NCBI GenBank assembly: GCA_014879565.1
Contig: JACSRW010000022.1
Span: 62,001-126,000 of the forward strand
Length of the DNA: 64,000 bases
Direction: 5' to 3'
DNA from: Chitinophagaceae bacterium
GTDB taxonomy: Bacteria; Bacteroidota; Bacteroidia; Chitinophagales; Chitinophagaceae
Each line of letters starts with the position of its first letter. The first letter of the stretch is position 1. Below the pieces are notes generated by a model. It saw only the letters and a program-made list of their open reading frames with translations, was not told the DNA's origin and did no database searches. This document shows positions 44,116 through 52,852 of this stretch, in pieces. The translations under genes were made by a program, and so were the position numbers.

Positions 44116-45480
44116 CTAACCGATTTTTTGCAGCCTGACCAGGTTACCGGGCAGGGGCTGGTTGTTCCAGTGCTGGTGGAGGGCCATTGCGGCGCCCAGT
44201 GAACTGGCCTGGGCTACTTCCGCACCGGACACTTCCAGTTCCGGAAATGCTTCTGCGAGGTATTCCATATAAATTCTATTCCGGCTGAAACCGCCGTCCA
44301 CAAATAATTGCTTTACGGGGCTTTCTTTAATAACCAGCCAGCTGCTTTCCACCTGCCTGGCCACCAGGTCGGCGATAAGCCGGTGATAGGCTTCCTCATA
44401 CCCGGAAAAATCAGCGAGGTTGCGGCTGCTGAATCCCGAATCCGGCCGGAGGTTGTCCGGTTTTGCTGTTTTCAGCTGATCAAAGGGGGGACGGAATTTA
44501 TCCATCAGCCGGCGGACAGCTTTTACCTTTTTGTAGGCCTGTATCTCCTTTCCAAAATGATCCGCCAGTCTTTTTACCTGTTGTTCATGTTCGTTACCGG
44601 CGAACAACCGGGATGCTTTCACCGGGCGTCCTTTATAGGTCAGGTAACAAAGACAGTCATTCTTCAGTTCTGTTTCTGTCAGGGGCTGGTCATTAAAGGG
44701 GTTGAGCGTAATACACCAGGTACCGGTGGAGAGCAGCACAAAGGGCACTGTAAAGGAAGCCAGGTAAGGAATCAGGGCAGCGGAGCTGTCGTGCAAACCG
44801 GGTCCGACCGGTATGCCTTCCCTGGAAAAACCGGCCAGTTCATCAGCAGGTGTCAGGGCGGCAAATTTTGATTCCAGTCCTTCTTCGCCGACCCATTTAT
44901 GATAACGGCCGGTTTCAAAATTCCATAGCTGTGTATGGCATCCGATACTGGTGATATCGGTACAGGTAACACCGCAGAGCGTATAACTCAGGTATTGGGG
45001 GAAATGCAGCGCTGTTTTAATTTTTTCAAACAGGGCCGGGTTTTCTGCCTTCAGCCGGTAGACCTGCAAACCGGAATTCAGGCTGCCCAGTGCCGGCGAA
45101 GCGGTTTGCCTGGCCAGGGTATCTTCCCCGCCCCATTTCTTATAAAAAGCTTCGAGCAATGAATGCGGGTAGGGTTTCAGGTAATTGTAAAGGGGCAGCA
45201 TGACCTGTCCTTCCTTATCCAGGTACACAAAACTGGCTCCATAGGCGGAGAAGTTCACCGCTTTCAGCAGATACCGGTCACTCTTCAGCAGTTCCAGGTA
45301 GTTTTGAATCATCCAGCCGGTCAGCGCACGGAGATCCTCGCAGGGAAATCCGTCTTCATCACTGATTTCATCAAAATGCAGACTGGTTTCCTGCATCACG
45401 TCATAGGTCTCGCTGAAGAGCAGTAATTTCTTATTGGTCTTCCCGATATCAAAAACCGCTATAACCGGAATTTTTTCCAT
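44116..45480 (-). CDS. rhaB: Rhamnulokinase-like FGGY-family carbohydrate kinase, 454 aa
   Basis: Phosphorylates L-rhamnulose at C1. The ATP-binding start VIAVFDIGKTNKKLLLF (first Asp near residue 10) and the C-terminal KQLFVDGGFSRNRIYMEYLAEAF are FGGY features. The middle GPGLHDSSAALIPYL is the substrate-side block. Substrate is assigned from the operon, since the FGGY family includes many sugars. It overlaps the isomerase gene by 1 base. Confidence 0.9.
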   Translation of the reverse strand: MEKIPVIAVFDIGKTNKKLLLFSETYDVMQETSLHFDEISDEDGFPCEDLRALTGWMIQNYLELLKSDRYLLKAVNFSAYGASFVYLDKEGQVMLPLYNYLKPYPHSLLEAFYKKWGGEDTLARQTASPALGSLNSGLQVYRLKAENPALFEKIKTALHFPQYLSYTLCGVTCTDITSIGCHTQLWNFETGRYHKWVGEEGLESKFAALTPADELAGFSREGIPVGPGLHDSSAALIPYLASFTVPFVLLSTGTWCITLNPFNDQPLTETELKNDCLCYLTYKGRPVKASRLFAGNEHEQQVKRLADHFGKEIQAYKKVKAVRRLMDKFRPPFDQLKTAKPDNLRPDSGFSSRNLADFSGYEEAYHRLIADLVARQVESSWLVIKESPVKQLFVDGGFSRNRIYMEYLAEAFPELEVSGAEVAQASSLGAAMALHQHWNNQPLPGNLVRLQKIG

Positions 45481-46754
45481 CAGAGTCCGGTAGCGATTGT
45501 GTGAGTACCTCTTTCTTTTGTCAGGCCTTCCCTGATTTTTTCTTCCCGGAAGAATTGCAGCGGGTTCAGGGCACCACCGCTCCGCAGCCGGGCTTCTGCT
45601 ACCAGGGCGCGTACATCGGTATGGAACACCTGTTTCAGGATTTCCTGCGCCGCCACCACATCATTGTTTTCCTGCGCGGTATTCAGGGCCCGGCGGTCTA
45701 CCAGTAAGGCATGCGCATAGGCCATCATGATCGCTTCCACAGATTGCAGCAGGTCTTCCAGGGGGTCCTTCACATTGTGTGAGGCGTCAATCATCCAGCC
45801 AAGGTCCCTGGCATGATCCATCCCTCTTGCATCCATACCTTCCACCAGTTCATTAAAGATCAGGAAAAGCTGATAAGGCTTGATGCTGCCCACAGTTAAA
45901 TCATCATCGCCGTATTTACTGTCATTGAAATGAAAACCGGCCAGTTTCCCTTCCATCAGCAGCAGGGATACAATCTGTTCAATATTGGCATTGGGCAGGT
46001 GATGCCCCAGGTCTACCAGTGTATAGGCTTTGGCACCGAGCTTATTGGCATAGAGCAGGGATTGTCCCCAGTCGCCAACGGTCATGGAATAGAAATTCGG
46101 TTCAAAGGCTTTGTATTCCACGAACATTTTCCAGTTATCCGGCAGGGCGGCATAGATTTCCTGCAGGCTTTCCAGGGTATGCTGAAATGCTTTCCGGAAA
46201 TTCAGTTGTCCGGGAAAACAGCTGCCATCTGCCAGCCATACGGTGAGGGATTCGGAACCCAGTTCCACCCCATGACGGATCACGTCAATATTATGCGCGA
46301 TGGCCTGCTGACGGGTAGCTTTGTTTACGTTCTGCAGGGAACCGAATTTATAGGTATGAGGCTGACCGGGCTGGTCCTGAAAGGTATTGGAGTTTACCGC
46401 GTCAAATTTCAGCTCCAGTTCTGCTGCCAGTTTACGAATGGCTGCATAATCTTTGGGAATATCCCAGGGAATATGGAGGGAGATCGCTCCGCTGGAACGG
46501 TTCAACGCATGCAGCAACCCTACGTCTTCCATTTTTTGTTCCAGGCTGCCGGGTTCACCCGGACCGGGGAAGCGGCCAAAACGTGTGCCCCCTGTTCCCA
46601 GGGCCCAGGAAGGAATAGCCACCTGGAATTTCATCAGTTTATCAATTACGGGATCAAGGTTGCCAAGTTCGGATTGCAGAAAGGATAAACGCTGATGATG
46701 TTTATGCTGAAATTTTTCGTTATGCCGGCTGATCAGTTTACTGTCAATTCTCAT
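45480..46754 (-). CDS. rhaI: L-rhamnose isomerase (RhaI type), 424 aa
   Basis: Converts L-rhamnose to L-rhamnulose in a TIM barrel with divalent metal. It matches the RhaI form seen in Bacteroidota and Bacillus rather than E. coli RhaA: VAIPSWALGTGGTRFGRFPGPGEP near residue 48, SLTVWLADGSCFPGQ, MFVEYKAFEPNFYSMTVGDWG near 215 and LVDLGHHLPNANIEQIVS, carrying metal-binding Glu, Asp and His. The gene follows a hairpin-terminator candidate at 46782-46820, so expression relative to the upstream gene may be reduced. Confidence 0.93.
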   Translation of the reverse strand: MRIDSKLISRHNEKFQHKHHQRLSFLQSELGNLDPVIDKLMKFQVAIPSWALGTGGTRFGRFPGPGEPGSLEQKMEDVGLLHALNRSSGAISLHIPWDIPKDYAAIRKLAAELELKFDAVNSNTFQDQPGQPHTYKFGSLQNVNKATRQQAIAHNIDVIRHGVELGSESLTVWLADGSCFPGQLNFRKAFQHTLESLQEIYAALPDNWKMFVEYKAFEPNFYSMTVGDWGQSLLYANKLGAKAYTLVDLGHHLPNANIEQIVSLLLMEGKLAGFHFNDSKYGDDDLTVGSIKPYQLFLIFNELVEGMDARGMDHARDLGWMIDASHNVKDPLEDLLQSVEAIMMAYAHALLVDRRALNTAQENNDVVAAQEILKQVFHTDVRALVAEARLRSGGALNPLQFFREEKIREGLTKERGTHTIATGL

Positions 46755-46781
46755 GCTGTGCTGGTTTGAATAAATGTAAAG

Positions 46782-46820
46782 AAAAAGTCTGCCTTCACCG
46801 GTGAGCGGCAGCAGGCAGAC
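46782..46820 (-). terminator. Intra-operon hairpin with short T-run between rhaEW and rhaI
   Basis: On the minus strand GTCTGCC (46820-46814) pairs with GGCAGAC (46793-46787), and TCACCGGTGA inside the loop can pair with itself. Five T follow (46786-46782). It fits a weak or partial terminator that could lower expression of the distal genes. Confidence 0.55.
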
Positions 46821-46838
46821 CTGGAAATATTGCCGGTT

Positions 46839-48959
46839 TTACCGGTAGAATCCCATGGCCACCCCACCGTCCACATTCAGGGAGTTGCCGGTGGATTTTC
46901 CCAGCAAGCCTCCCACAAAAACGAAACAGGCGTTGGCTATATCTTCCGGCAGGATGATTTCGTTCAGCAATGTGCGCTTGGCATAATAGGCCGGCAGTTC
47001 ATCAACACTGATGCCATAGGCTCTTGCCCGTCCTTCCGCCCATCCTCCTGCCCAGATATTGGAGTCGGAAATCACGGCATCGGGGTTAACGGTATTCACG
47101 CGGATTTTATCCGCTCCCAGTTCGGCGGCCATCAGACGGGTCAGATGGGCCTGCGCGGCTTTGGCACTTCCGTAACCGGGATTATTGGGCCCGGCCACTA
47201 CGGCATTTTTGGAAACGATATTGACGATATCACCGCCAAATCCCTGTTTACGCATCACTTCAATTCCTTTTTGCGAAACGAGGAACTGTCCTTTAACCAG
47301 GATATCATAAAGCCGGTCCCATTCTTCAAGAGTATGTTCCGCAATGGATTTGGAAATACTGATACCCGCGTTATTGATCACAATATCCACCCCGCCGAAA
47401 GCCAGTACGGCATCTTCATAAGCCGCCTCCACGCTGGCGGTATCGGCTACATTCAGCAGGGTGCTGGCCACCGCATCCTTCCCAAACTGTTTGGTCAGTT
47501 CTTCTTTGGCACCGGACAGGCGTTCGGCATTGATATCATTGATCACCACACAGGCGCCTTCTTCCGCGAATTTTTTTGCAATAGCTTTCCCGATGCCACC
47601 TGCACTGCCGGTAACCAGGGCCACCCGTCCGCTGAGGGGTTTGGGTTTGGGCATCCGCTGCAGTTTGGCTTCTTCCAGTAACCAGTATTCAATATCAAAA
47701 GCTTCCTGCCGGGGCAGGGAGGTATATTCCGAAACCGCTTCCGCTCCGCGCATGACATTAATCGCGTTAATATAAAATTCCGCGGCCACGCGGGCGGTCT
47801 GTTTATCTTTTGAGAAAGTAAACATACCCACGCCGGGATAGAGGATCACCACCGGGTTGGCATCCCGGATAGCGGGACTGTTGGCATGTTTGCAGGTCTC
47901 ATAATACTCCGTATACATTTTCCGGTACGCGTCAAACTGGGGAGCCAGTTTTTCCTTCACCGCTTTTACATTCGTCAGATCCGCATCGGTGCCGAGTTCC
48001 AGTACCAGCGGAGAAATTTTTGTACGGAGAAAATGATCCGGGCAACTGGTGCCGAGCGGAGCCAGCCTGTCCAGGTCATGGGAGTTAATGAATTGCAGTA
48101 CCCGGTCATCATCGGTGAAATGGCCGACCATTCTTTGTTTGGAGGAACAGCATCCTCTCAGTACCGGAGCCAGCTGCGCCGCTTTTTTCCGGCGCTCTTC
48201 CACCGGGAGCGCTTCTCTTTTCTGTCCGCCGAAAACGGGTCTTTTTTTCCCGGTATTTTCTTCCAGATATTGTGCACAGCGTTCGATTACCTCGAGGGTA
48301 TTGATATAACTCTCATAGGCGGTATCCCCCCAGGTGAAAAGGCCATGTGATCCCAGCATGATGCCGCGGATTCCCGGGTTTTCATCCAGGCACTGTTTCA
48401 GTTTCAGGCCGAGGTCAAAACCGGGCCGCTGCCAGTCCACCCAGCCGATGGTACCGTTAAACAATTCCTGTGTTATTTTTTTCCCGTCTTTAGCCGCAGC
48501 GATGGCAATAGCCGCATCGGGATGCAGGTGATCAATATGTTTGAATGGCAAGAAACCATGCAAGGGGGTATCAATTGAAGGGGCTTTGGAAGCCAGGTCA
48601 TAGATACAGTGATTAAACAGTTCCACCATTTCATCTTCATGGGCGAGTCCGCGATATACATTCTTCAGACTGCGGAGCCGGTCTACATACAGCGCTGCCA
48701 GTCCGTTCCGTTTCATAGACCCGAGATCACCCCCGCTCCCCTTGATCCACATGATTTCAGTTTCCTGGCCGGTGAGCGGATCTTTGGCTATGGCTTTACA
48801 GGAGGTATTACCGCCCCCGTAATTGGTGAGGCGCAGGTCGGCACCCAGCAGGTTGGAACGATACACCAGCAGGGCTACTTCATCTCCCGCCATAGCGGCG
48901 GCTTTCTCTTCGTTCCAGAGATAGCTGACGTGTTTAAAACTGGTTGTTACGACTGACAT
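46839..48959 (-). CDS. rhaEW: Bifunctional rhamnulose-1-phosphate aldolase/short-chain dehydrogenase, 706 aa
   Basis: A fusion. Residues 1-430 form a class II aldolase (LTNYGGGNTSCKAI, WIKGSGGD, HIDHLHPDAAIAIAAAKDG with metal histidines, IMLGSHGLFTWGD), which splits L-rhamnulose 1-phosphate into DHAP and L-lactaldehyde. Residues 445-706 form a short-chain dehydrogenase with VTGSAGGIGKAIA and YGSAKAAQAHL (YxxxK), which oxidises L-lactaldehyde to L-lactate. The fused form is well known in several phyla. The first 26 bases overlap the end of rhaT, an unusually long overlap. Lactate then goes to LutABC in the same operon. Confidence 0.95.
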   Translation of the reverse strand: MSVVTTSFKHVSYLWNEEKAAAMAGDEVALLVYRSNLLGADLRLTNYGGGNTSCKAIAKDPLTGQETEIMWIKGSGGDLGSMKRNGLAALYVDRLRSLKNVYRGLAHEDEMVELFNHCIYDLASKAPSIDTPLHGFLPFKHIDHLHPDAAIAIAAAKDGKKITQELFNGTIGWVDWQRPGFDLGLKLKQCLDENPGIRGIMLGSHGLFTWGDTAYESYINTLEVIERCAQYLEENTGKKRPVFGGQKREALPVEERRKKAAQLAPVLRGCCSSKQRMVGHFTDDDRVLQFINSHDLDRLAPLGTSCPDHFLRTKISPLVLELGTDADLTNVKAVKEKLAPQFDAYRKMYTEYYETCKHANSPAIRDANPVVILYPGVGMFTFSKDKQTARVAAEFYINAINVMRGAEAVSEYTSLPRQEAFDIEYWLLEEAKLQRMPKPKPLSGRVALVTGSAGGIGKAIAKKFAEEGACVVINDINAERLSGAKEELTKQFGKDAVASTLLNVADTASVEAAYEDAVLAFGGVDIVINNAGISISKSIAEHTLEEWDRLYDILVKGQFLVSQKGIEVMRKQGFGGDIVNIVSKNAVVAGPNNPGYGSAKAAQAHLTRLMAAELGADKIRVNTVNPDAVISDSNIWAGGWAEGRARAYGISVDELPAYYAKRTLLNEIILPEDIANACFVFVGGLLGKSTGNSLNVDGGVAMGFYR

Positions 48960-50076
48960 AACTTACTTCTTTTTCGGTTTTATTATTCTCGTGCAGGCTG
49001 TTTCCTCTTCCTACTAACAAAACAGAGAGGATAATGATGACAATACCTGCCGTGATAGTCATTTTTGTTTTCCGGCTCACCCCTTTCCATTCCCGGAGTA
49101 CCAGTCCCCACATATTCGTCACCAGGATAATAAAGGCCATATGCAGGATCCAGGAGCTCGGTCCATTTCCCAGTTTGCTCTCACCCATTCCATAGAAGAA
49201 GAACTGGAGGAACCAGGTGGTGCCGGCCAGGGCGGAAAAAAGGTAATTTTTTAAGAGCGGGCTCTTTTTATCTGTATAATCACCAAAGGATTTATTGCGG
49301 GCATTCAGGAGCATACACCAGATAAAGTTGGTGGTCAGACCGCCCCAGAGCAGCACCACATAGATTACATTGTTGCGGTACAGGAATTCGCCTTCACCCG
49401 GATGAGCCAGTTTCCAGGCATCATTGGCCACAACGGCCATGCCCTGCCCGGCTTCCAGCCCGAAATTAAAACAGGCGCTGAGTACCCCGGAAACGACCGA
49501 AACAAACATACCCAGCCCGAAGCGGTATTCGGTTTTTACGGCCGTGCCGTGCGGATCGCCCGCGGCGCCGTTCACTTCTTTTTCTTTCATCATCCCGGCT
49601 TTTCCAGAGATGGTAATCCCCACGATACATAACAGCAGTCCGGCAAGAATGGTAAGCCCCCATTGCGAGCTGATCATTTCCCCGAATGTGTCTTTACCGG
49701 CAACCGGGAAGAAGTCGTAATAAATAGCGGGGATCAGGGCCCCGAAAACCATACAGAGTCCGAGGATAATGCTGCTACCGAGCGACACACCGAGATAACG
49801 GACGCCAAGACCATAGGTCAGACCGCCGATACCCCATAATACCCCGTACATAAACGTATATAAAAGGGTGCTTTGTTCTGTTCCCGAAATAATTTCGGCA
49901 AAACCCGGAATGGTAAACCAGGCGGCCAGCGGAGGTACGATCAGCCAGGAAAACAGGCCACCGGTAATCCAGTAGCTTTCCCAGCTCCAGCCTTTTACCT
50001 TTTTATACGGAATATAAAAACTGCCGGAGGCGAAACCGCCCAAAAAGTGAAATACAACACCTAAAATAACATTCAT
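48934..50076 (-). CDS. rhaT: L-rhamnose/proton symporter RhaT, 380 aa
   Basis: An inner-membrane sugar transporter with about ten helices. It begins with GVVFHFLGGFASGSFYIPYKKVKGWSWE, the family hallmark, followed by GVLWGIGGLTYGLGVRYLGVSLGSSI and LGNGPSSWILHMAFIILVTN. The C-terminal tail is polar. It is the first gene of the rhamnose operon, divergent from the GntR-family regulator. Its 3' end overlaps rhaEW by 26 bases. Confidence 0.95.
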   Translation of the reverse strand: MNVILGVVFHFLGGFASGSFYIPYKKVKGWSWESYWITGGLFSWLIVPPLAAWFTIPGFAEIISGTEQSTLLYTFMYGVLWGIGGLTYGLGVRYLGVSLGSSIILGLCMVFGALIPAIYYDFFPVAGKDTFGEMISSQWGLTILAGLLLCIVGITISGKAGMMKEKEVNGAAGDPHGTAVKTEYRFGLGMFVSVVSGVLSACFNFGLEAGQGMAVVANDAWKLAHPGEGEFLYRNNVIYVVLLWGGLTTNFIWCMLLNARNKSFGDYTDKKSPLLKNYLFSALAGTTWFLQFFFYGMGESKLGNGPSSWILHMAFIILVTNMWGLVLREWKGVSRKTKMTITAGIVIIILSVLLVGRGNSLHENNKTEKEVSYVSRNNQF

Positions 50077-50230
50077 AAGGGAAAACAGTTAGGAAGCAAT
50101 CATTTTGTACATTATAAAAATAGGAATTGCCCTCCGTCTCCCGTCCTGCCCCGTTATGCCTGCAAACCGGACCAACTGACCGGGAGACCCATTTGCCAAA
50201 TAATTGATACTTTCAGCCTTCGATTGCTTG

Positions 50231-50248
50231 TTTACCGGCCCCGGTAAA
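50231..50248. promoter_or_regulatory. Candidate operator of the GntR-family regulator
   Basis: TTTACCGG (50231-50238) and CCGGTAAA (50241-50248) form a perfect inverted repeat with a CC spacer. It lies 33 bases before the regulator start, between the divergent rhaT operon and the regulator gene. A palindromic site of this size is typical for GntR-type dimers. Autoregulation or joint control is likely but unproven. Confidence 0.6.
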
Positions 50249-50281
50249 TAAATCCGTCTGCGGGCCAAAAAAGGACTGACG

Positions 50282-51313
50282 ATGAAAAAAAATGCGCTAT
50301 TCGACTATATCCTGATTGATTATCTCTCGGCCACCCCGAAGTATATGCAACTGGCCAATTCGGTCATCAAGGCCATCAGTGCCGGCAAAATCGGACAGGA
50401 AGATCTCCTGCCTTCCATTAATGAACTGAGCTTTGAATTTGAGATTTCCCGGGACACTGTGGAAAAGGGCTACAAGTACCTGAAACAGATCGGGGTGCTG
50501 GGATCCGTTCCAGGCAAGGGTTATTTTGTCAAATCCACGGAAGTGGAACAGCCGCTCCGGATATTCCTGCTCTTTAACAAACTGGGCGCCCATAAAAAAA
50601 TCGTGTACGATTCATTTGTGCAGGCCCTGGGAGAAATGGCCCTGATTGATTTTTATGTGTACAACAATGACTTCACCCTGTTTAAAAAACTGATCCAGCA
50701 TCACCGGAAAGAATATACCCACTATGTGATCATCCCGCATTTCCTGGAAGGCGGCGAAAGCGCCTACGATATCATCAACCAGATACCCACGGAAAAATTA
50801 CTGGTTATGGACAAACTGATACCGGGGATCAAAGGCCAGTACGCGGCTGTATATGAAAATTTTGAAAAGGATATTTACGCGGCCCTGGAGGAATTGCGGG
50901 AACCCTTAAGCAAGTACCATACGCTGAAGATCATTTTCCCTGACGACACGTATCACCCTGAAGAAATTCTGAAAGGTTTTACCAGGTTCTGCAAACAGTA
51001 TGCTTTTAATCACCGGATAGTGCATGACATTTCCAAAGAGCCGATCAAGGAAGGAGATGTCTTTATCAACCTGATGGAAGAAGACCTGGTCACCCTGATT
51101 GAAAAAATTCTCGTTACCAAAATGAAAGTGGGCAAACATGTGGGAGTAATATCCTACAACGAAACACCGCTGAAGAAAATCATCCTGAACGGCATTACCA
51201 CCATCTCCACTGATTTTGAGTTTATGGGTAAAAAAGCCGCAGAGATGATCCTCAACGGCTCTACGGAACATGTGGAAATTCCTTTTTATGTCACCAACCG
51301 CTGCTCCCTGTAG
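50282..51313 (+). CDS. GntR-family transcriptional regulator with sugar-binding-like domain, 343 aa
   Basis: The N-terminus is a GntR winged helix-turn-helix: ATPKYMQLANSVIKAISAGKIGQEDLLPSINELSFEFEISRDTVEKGYKYLKQIGVL. The remainder (about 80-343) resembles a periplasmic-binding-protein/LacI-type ligand domain (LRIFLLFNKLGAHKKIVYDSF, VIIPHFLEGGE, GVISYNETPLKKIILNGITTISTDFEFMGKKAAEMIL), so it likely senses a sugar. This combination is common in Bacteroidota sugar operons. It is divergent from rhaT; L-rhamnose or a metabolite is the expected effector. Confidence 0.9.
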   Translation: MKKNALFDYILIDYLSATPKYMQLANSVIKAISAGKIGQEDLLPSINELSFEFEISRDTVEKGYKYLKQIGVLGSVPGKGYFVKSTEVEQPLRIFLLFNKLGAHKKIVYDSFVQALGEMALIDFYVYNNDFTLFKKLIQHHRKEYTHYVIIPHFLEGGESAYDIINQIPTEKLLVMDKLIPGIKGQYAAVYENFEKDIYAALEELREPLSKYHTLKIIFPDDTYHPEEILKGFTRFCKQYAFNHRIVHDISKEPIKEGDVFINLMEEDLVTLIEKILVTKMKVGKHVGVISYNETPLKKIILNGITTISTDFEFMGKKAAEMILNGSTEHVEIPFYVTNRCSL

Positions 51314-51315
51314 GA

Positions 51316-52086
51316 TCAGCGCAGGTAGCGGGCGATATTGCCCGGGTTGAGCTCTTTCAGCTGACTGATTACGATATCCCTGTTCAGCAGCGCTCCTTCC
51401 TGGTTGGTATGGGTATGGTCGCCCTTAAAAAATCCTTTTACTTTCTCCTCTCCCAGCGCATCATACTGATCCGCCACCAGGCTGTTCAGGTCAATAAAGG
51501 CAGCGCCTTCTTCTTCCGCCACCTGCCTGGCCCATAATGCCCAGGAGTCGGCTGAGCGGCTGATTTTTCCGTTTTTCCAGTTCTCCCTGGGTATCAGCGA
51601 ACACACAATGGGGATGGCGCCTTTTGCCTTTGTATCCCGTACAAATTTGCGCATATACCAACCATAGGTATACACGGTCTCCTGCATTTTCCGGATCGGG
51701 TTATAGATCAGGGTATCCTGGTTTCCTGTTCCCCGCAATACGCCGCGGGCCCGGGCGGTATCATCCAGCGGACTGGCATCATTGTGTCCGAATTGCATAA
51801 TCACATAATCGCCTTTTTTAAGCGTCTGCAGAATTTTATCCCAGCGGCCTTCTGTCTGGAAGGTGCGGCTGCTGCGGCCACCCATGGCATGGTTCTGTAC
51901 AGACAGCTGCAGGGTATCGGTTTTATCCGCGATAAAACTCCCCCAGCCCCACTGGCCGTTGCGGCCGGTGCCGTCTCCGTTGCGAACGGTACTGTCGCCG
52001 ATAATATAGAAGACGGGCTTTTCCTGCTGTATAAAATAAAATGAAGTCAGCAGGATAAACAGAACGGGATAGAAGGCTTTTTTCAT
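51316..52086 (-). CDS. Rhamnogalacturonan acetylesterase (CE12, SGNH hydrolase), 256 aa
   Basis: A signal peptide is followed by the SGNH blocks of CE12: IIGDSTVRNGDG with the catalytic Ser near residue 33, WGWGSFIAD, QFGHNDASP and GDHTHTNQEGA carrying the His of the triad. It removes acetyl groups from galacturonic acid in rhamnogalacturonan so that lyases and hydrolases can act. A second CE12 gene lies directly upstream with a 3-base gap. It is convergent with the GntR regulator, whose stop is 2 bases away. Confidence 0.93.
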   Translation of the reverse strand: MKKAFYPVLFILLTSFYFIQQEKPVFYIIGDSTVRNGDGTGRNGQWGWGSFIADKTDTLQLSVQNHAMGGRSSRTFQTEGRWDKILQTLKKGDYVIMQFGHNDASPLDDTARARGVLRGTGNQDTLIYNPIRKMQETVYTYGWYMRKFVRDTKAKGAIPIVCSLIPRENWKNGKISRSADSWALWARQVAEEEGAAFIDLNSLVADQYDALGEEKVKGFFKGDHTHTNQEGALLNRDIVISQLKELNPGNIARYLR

Positions 52087-52089
52087 CGG

Positions 52090-52848
52090 TCAGTTATTTT
52101 TTAAGTACGTGTTAAGTCCGAGGGCGGGCAGGCGACGGATGCCCTCTGCCACTGAAGCCGCATTCACGCGGGCGCCTTCCTCATTGGTATGAGTATGATC
52201 TCCCTGGAACAGCGTTTTCACTTTTTCGGGGCCCCACTGGTCAAATTTATCTGCCGAGAGGGCATTGAGGTCAATAAAGAATACCGCCTCCTCCCGCGCG
52301 ATGTCAGCCGCCCATTTGCCAAAGTCCTTCTCTGCCCGTTTTACTTTTCCGTCAGTCCACTGGTTACGCGGAATCATGGAACAGATTACGGGCACCGCCC
52401 CTTTGGCCCTGGCCTCCCGCACAAATTTGCGGAGGTACCAGCCGTAACTGTGTACGGTTTCTGTCAGGGTATCTCCCCAGTTGAGCTGCACGCTGTCATC
52501 TCCGGTGCCCCGGAGCACTCCCCGGTAACCGGCACGGGATGTATCGGGCTTGCCTCCTTCATTATGCCCGAACTGGATCAGCAAAAAATCACCCGGATGT
52601 ATAGCCGAAATAACCTTCTCCCATCTTTTTTCCTTTATAAATGTGCGTGTACTTCTTCCGGCCATTGCCTGGTTGCTGATCCGGATACGGGTGGTATCCA
52701 GCCATTCACCGATCATCTCCCCCCAGCCGCACTGGGGCCGGTGGGTATTGCGTACGGTTGAATCACCAATGATATACAAAACCGGTTTCTGTGGCGGTTT
52801 CCACGCTGCTGCCAGCACCAGCATAAACAGGAAGAGAATAATTCGCAT
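52090..52848 (-). CDS. Second rhamnogalacturonan acetylesterase (CE12), 252 aa
   Basis: The same fold and motifs as the preceding gene, but clearly diverged: IIGDSTVRNTHRPQCGWGEMIGEW, QFGHNEGGKPD and GDHTHTNEEGA. A signal peptide is present. Side-by-side CE12 paralogues are frequent in pectin loci and may act on O-2 and O-3 acetyl groups or different chain contexts. It ends 3 bases before the next CE12 gene and starts 4 bases after the lyase gene ends. Confidence 0.93.
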   Translation of the reverse strand: MRIILFLFMLVLAAAWKPPQKPVLYIIGDSTVRNTHRPQCGWGEMIGEWLDTTRIRISNQAMAGRSTRTFIKEKRWEKVISAIHPGDFLLIQFGHNEGGKPDTSRAGYRGVLRGTGDDSVQLNWGDTLTETVHSYGWYLRKFVREARAKGAVPVICSMIPRNQWTDGKVKRAEKDFGKWAADIAREEAVFFIDLNALSADKFDQWGPEKVKTLFQGDHTHTNEEGARVNAASVAEGIRRLPALGLNTYLKNN

Positions 52849-52852
52849 GGTT

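Noticed and set aside
51300-51316. Third copy of the CACCCCTACAGGGTG palindrome (TCCCTGTAGGATC)
   Set aside because: Only nine bases match, pairing is lost, and the bases are the last codons and stop of the GntR gene.
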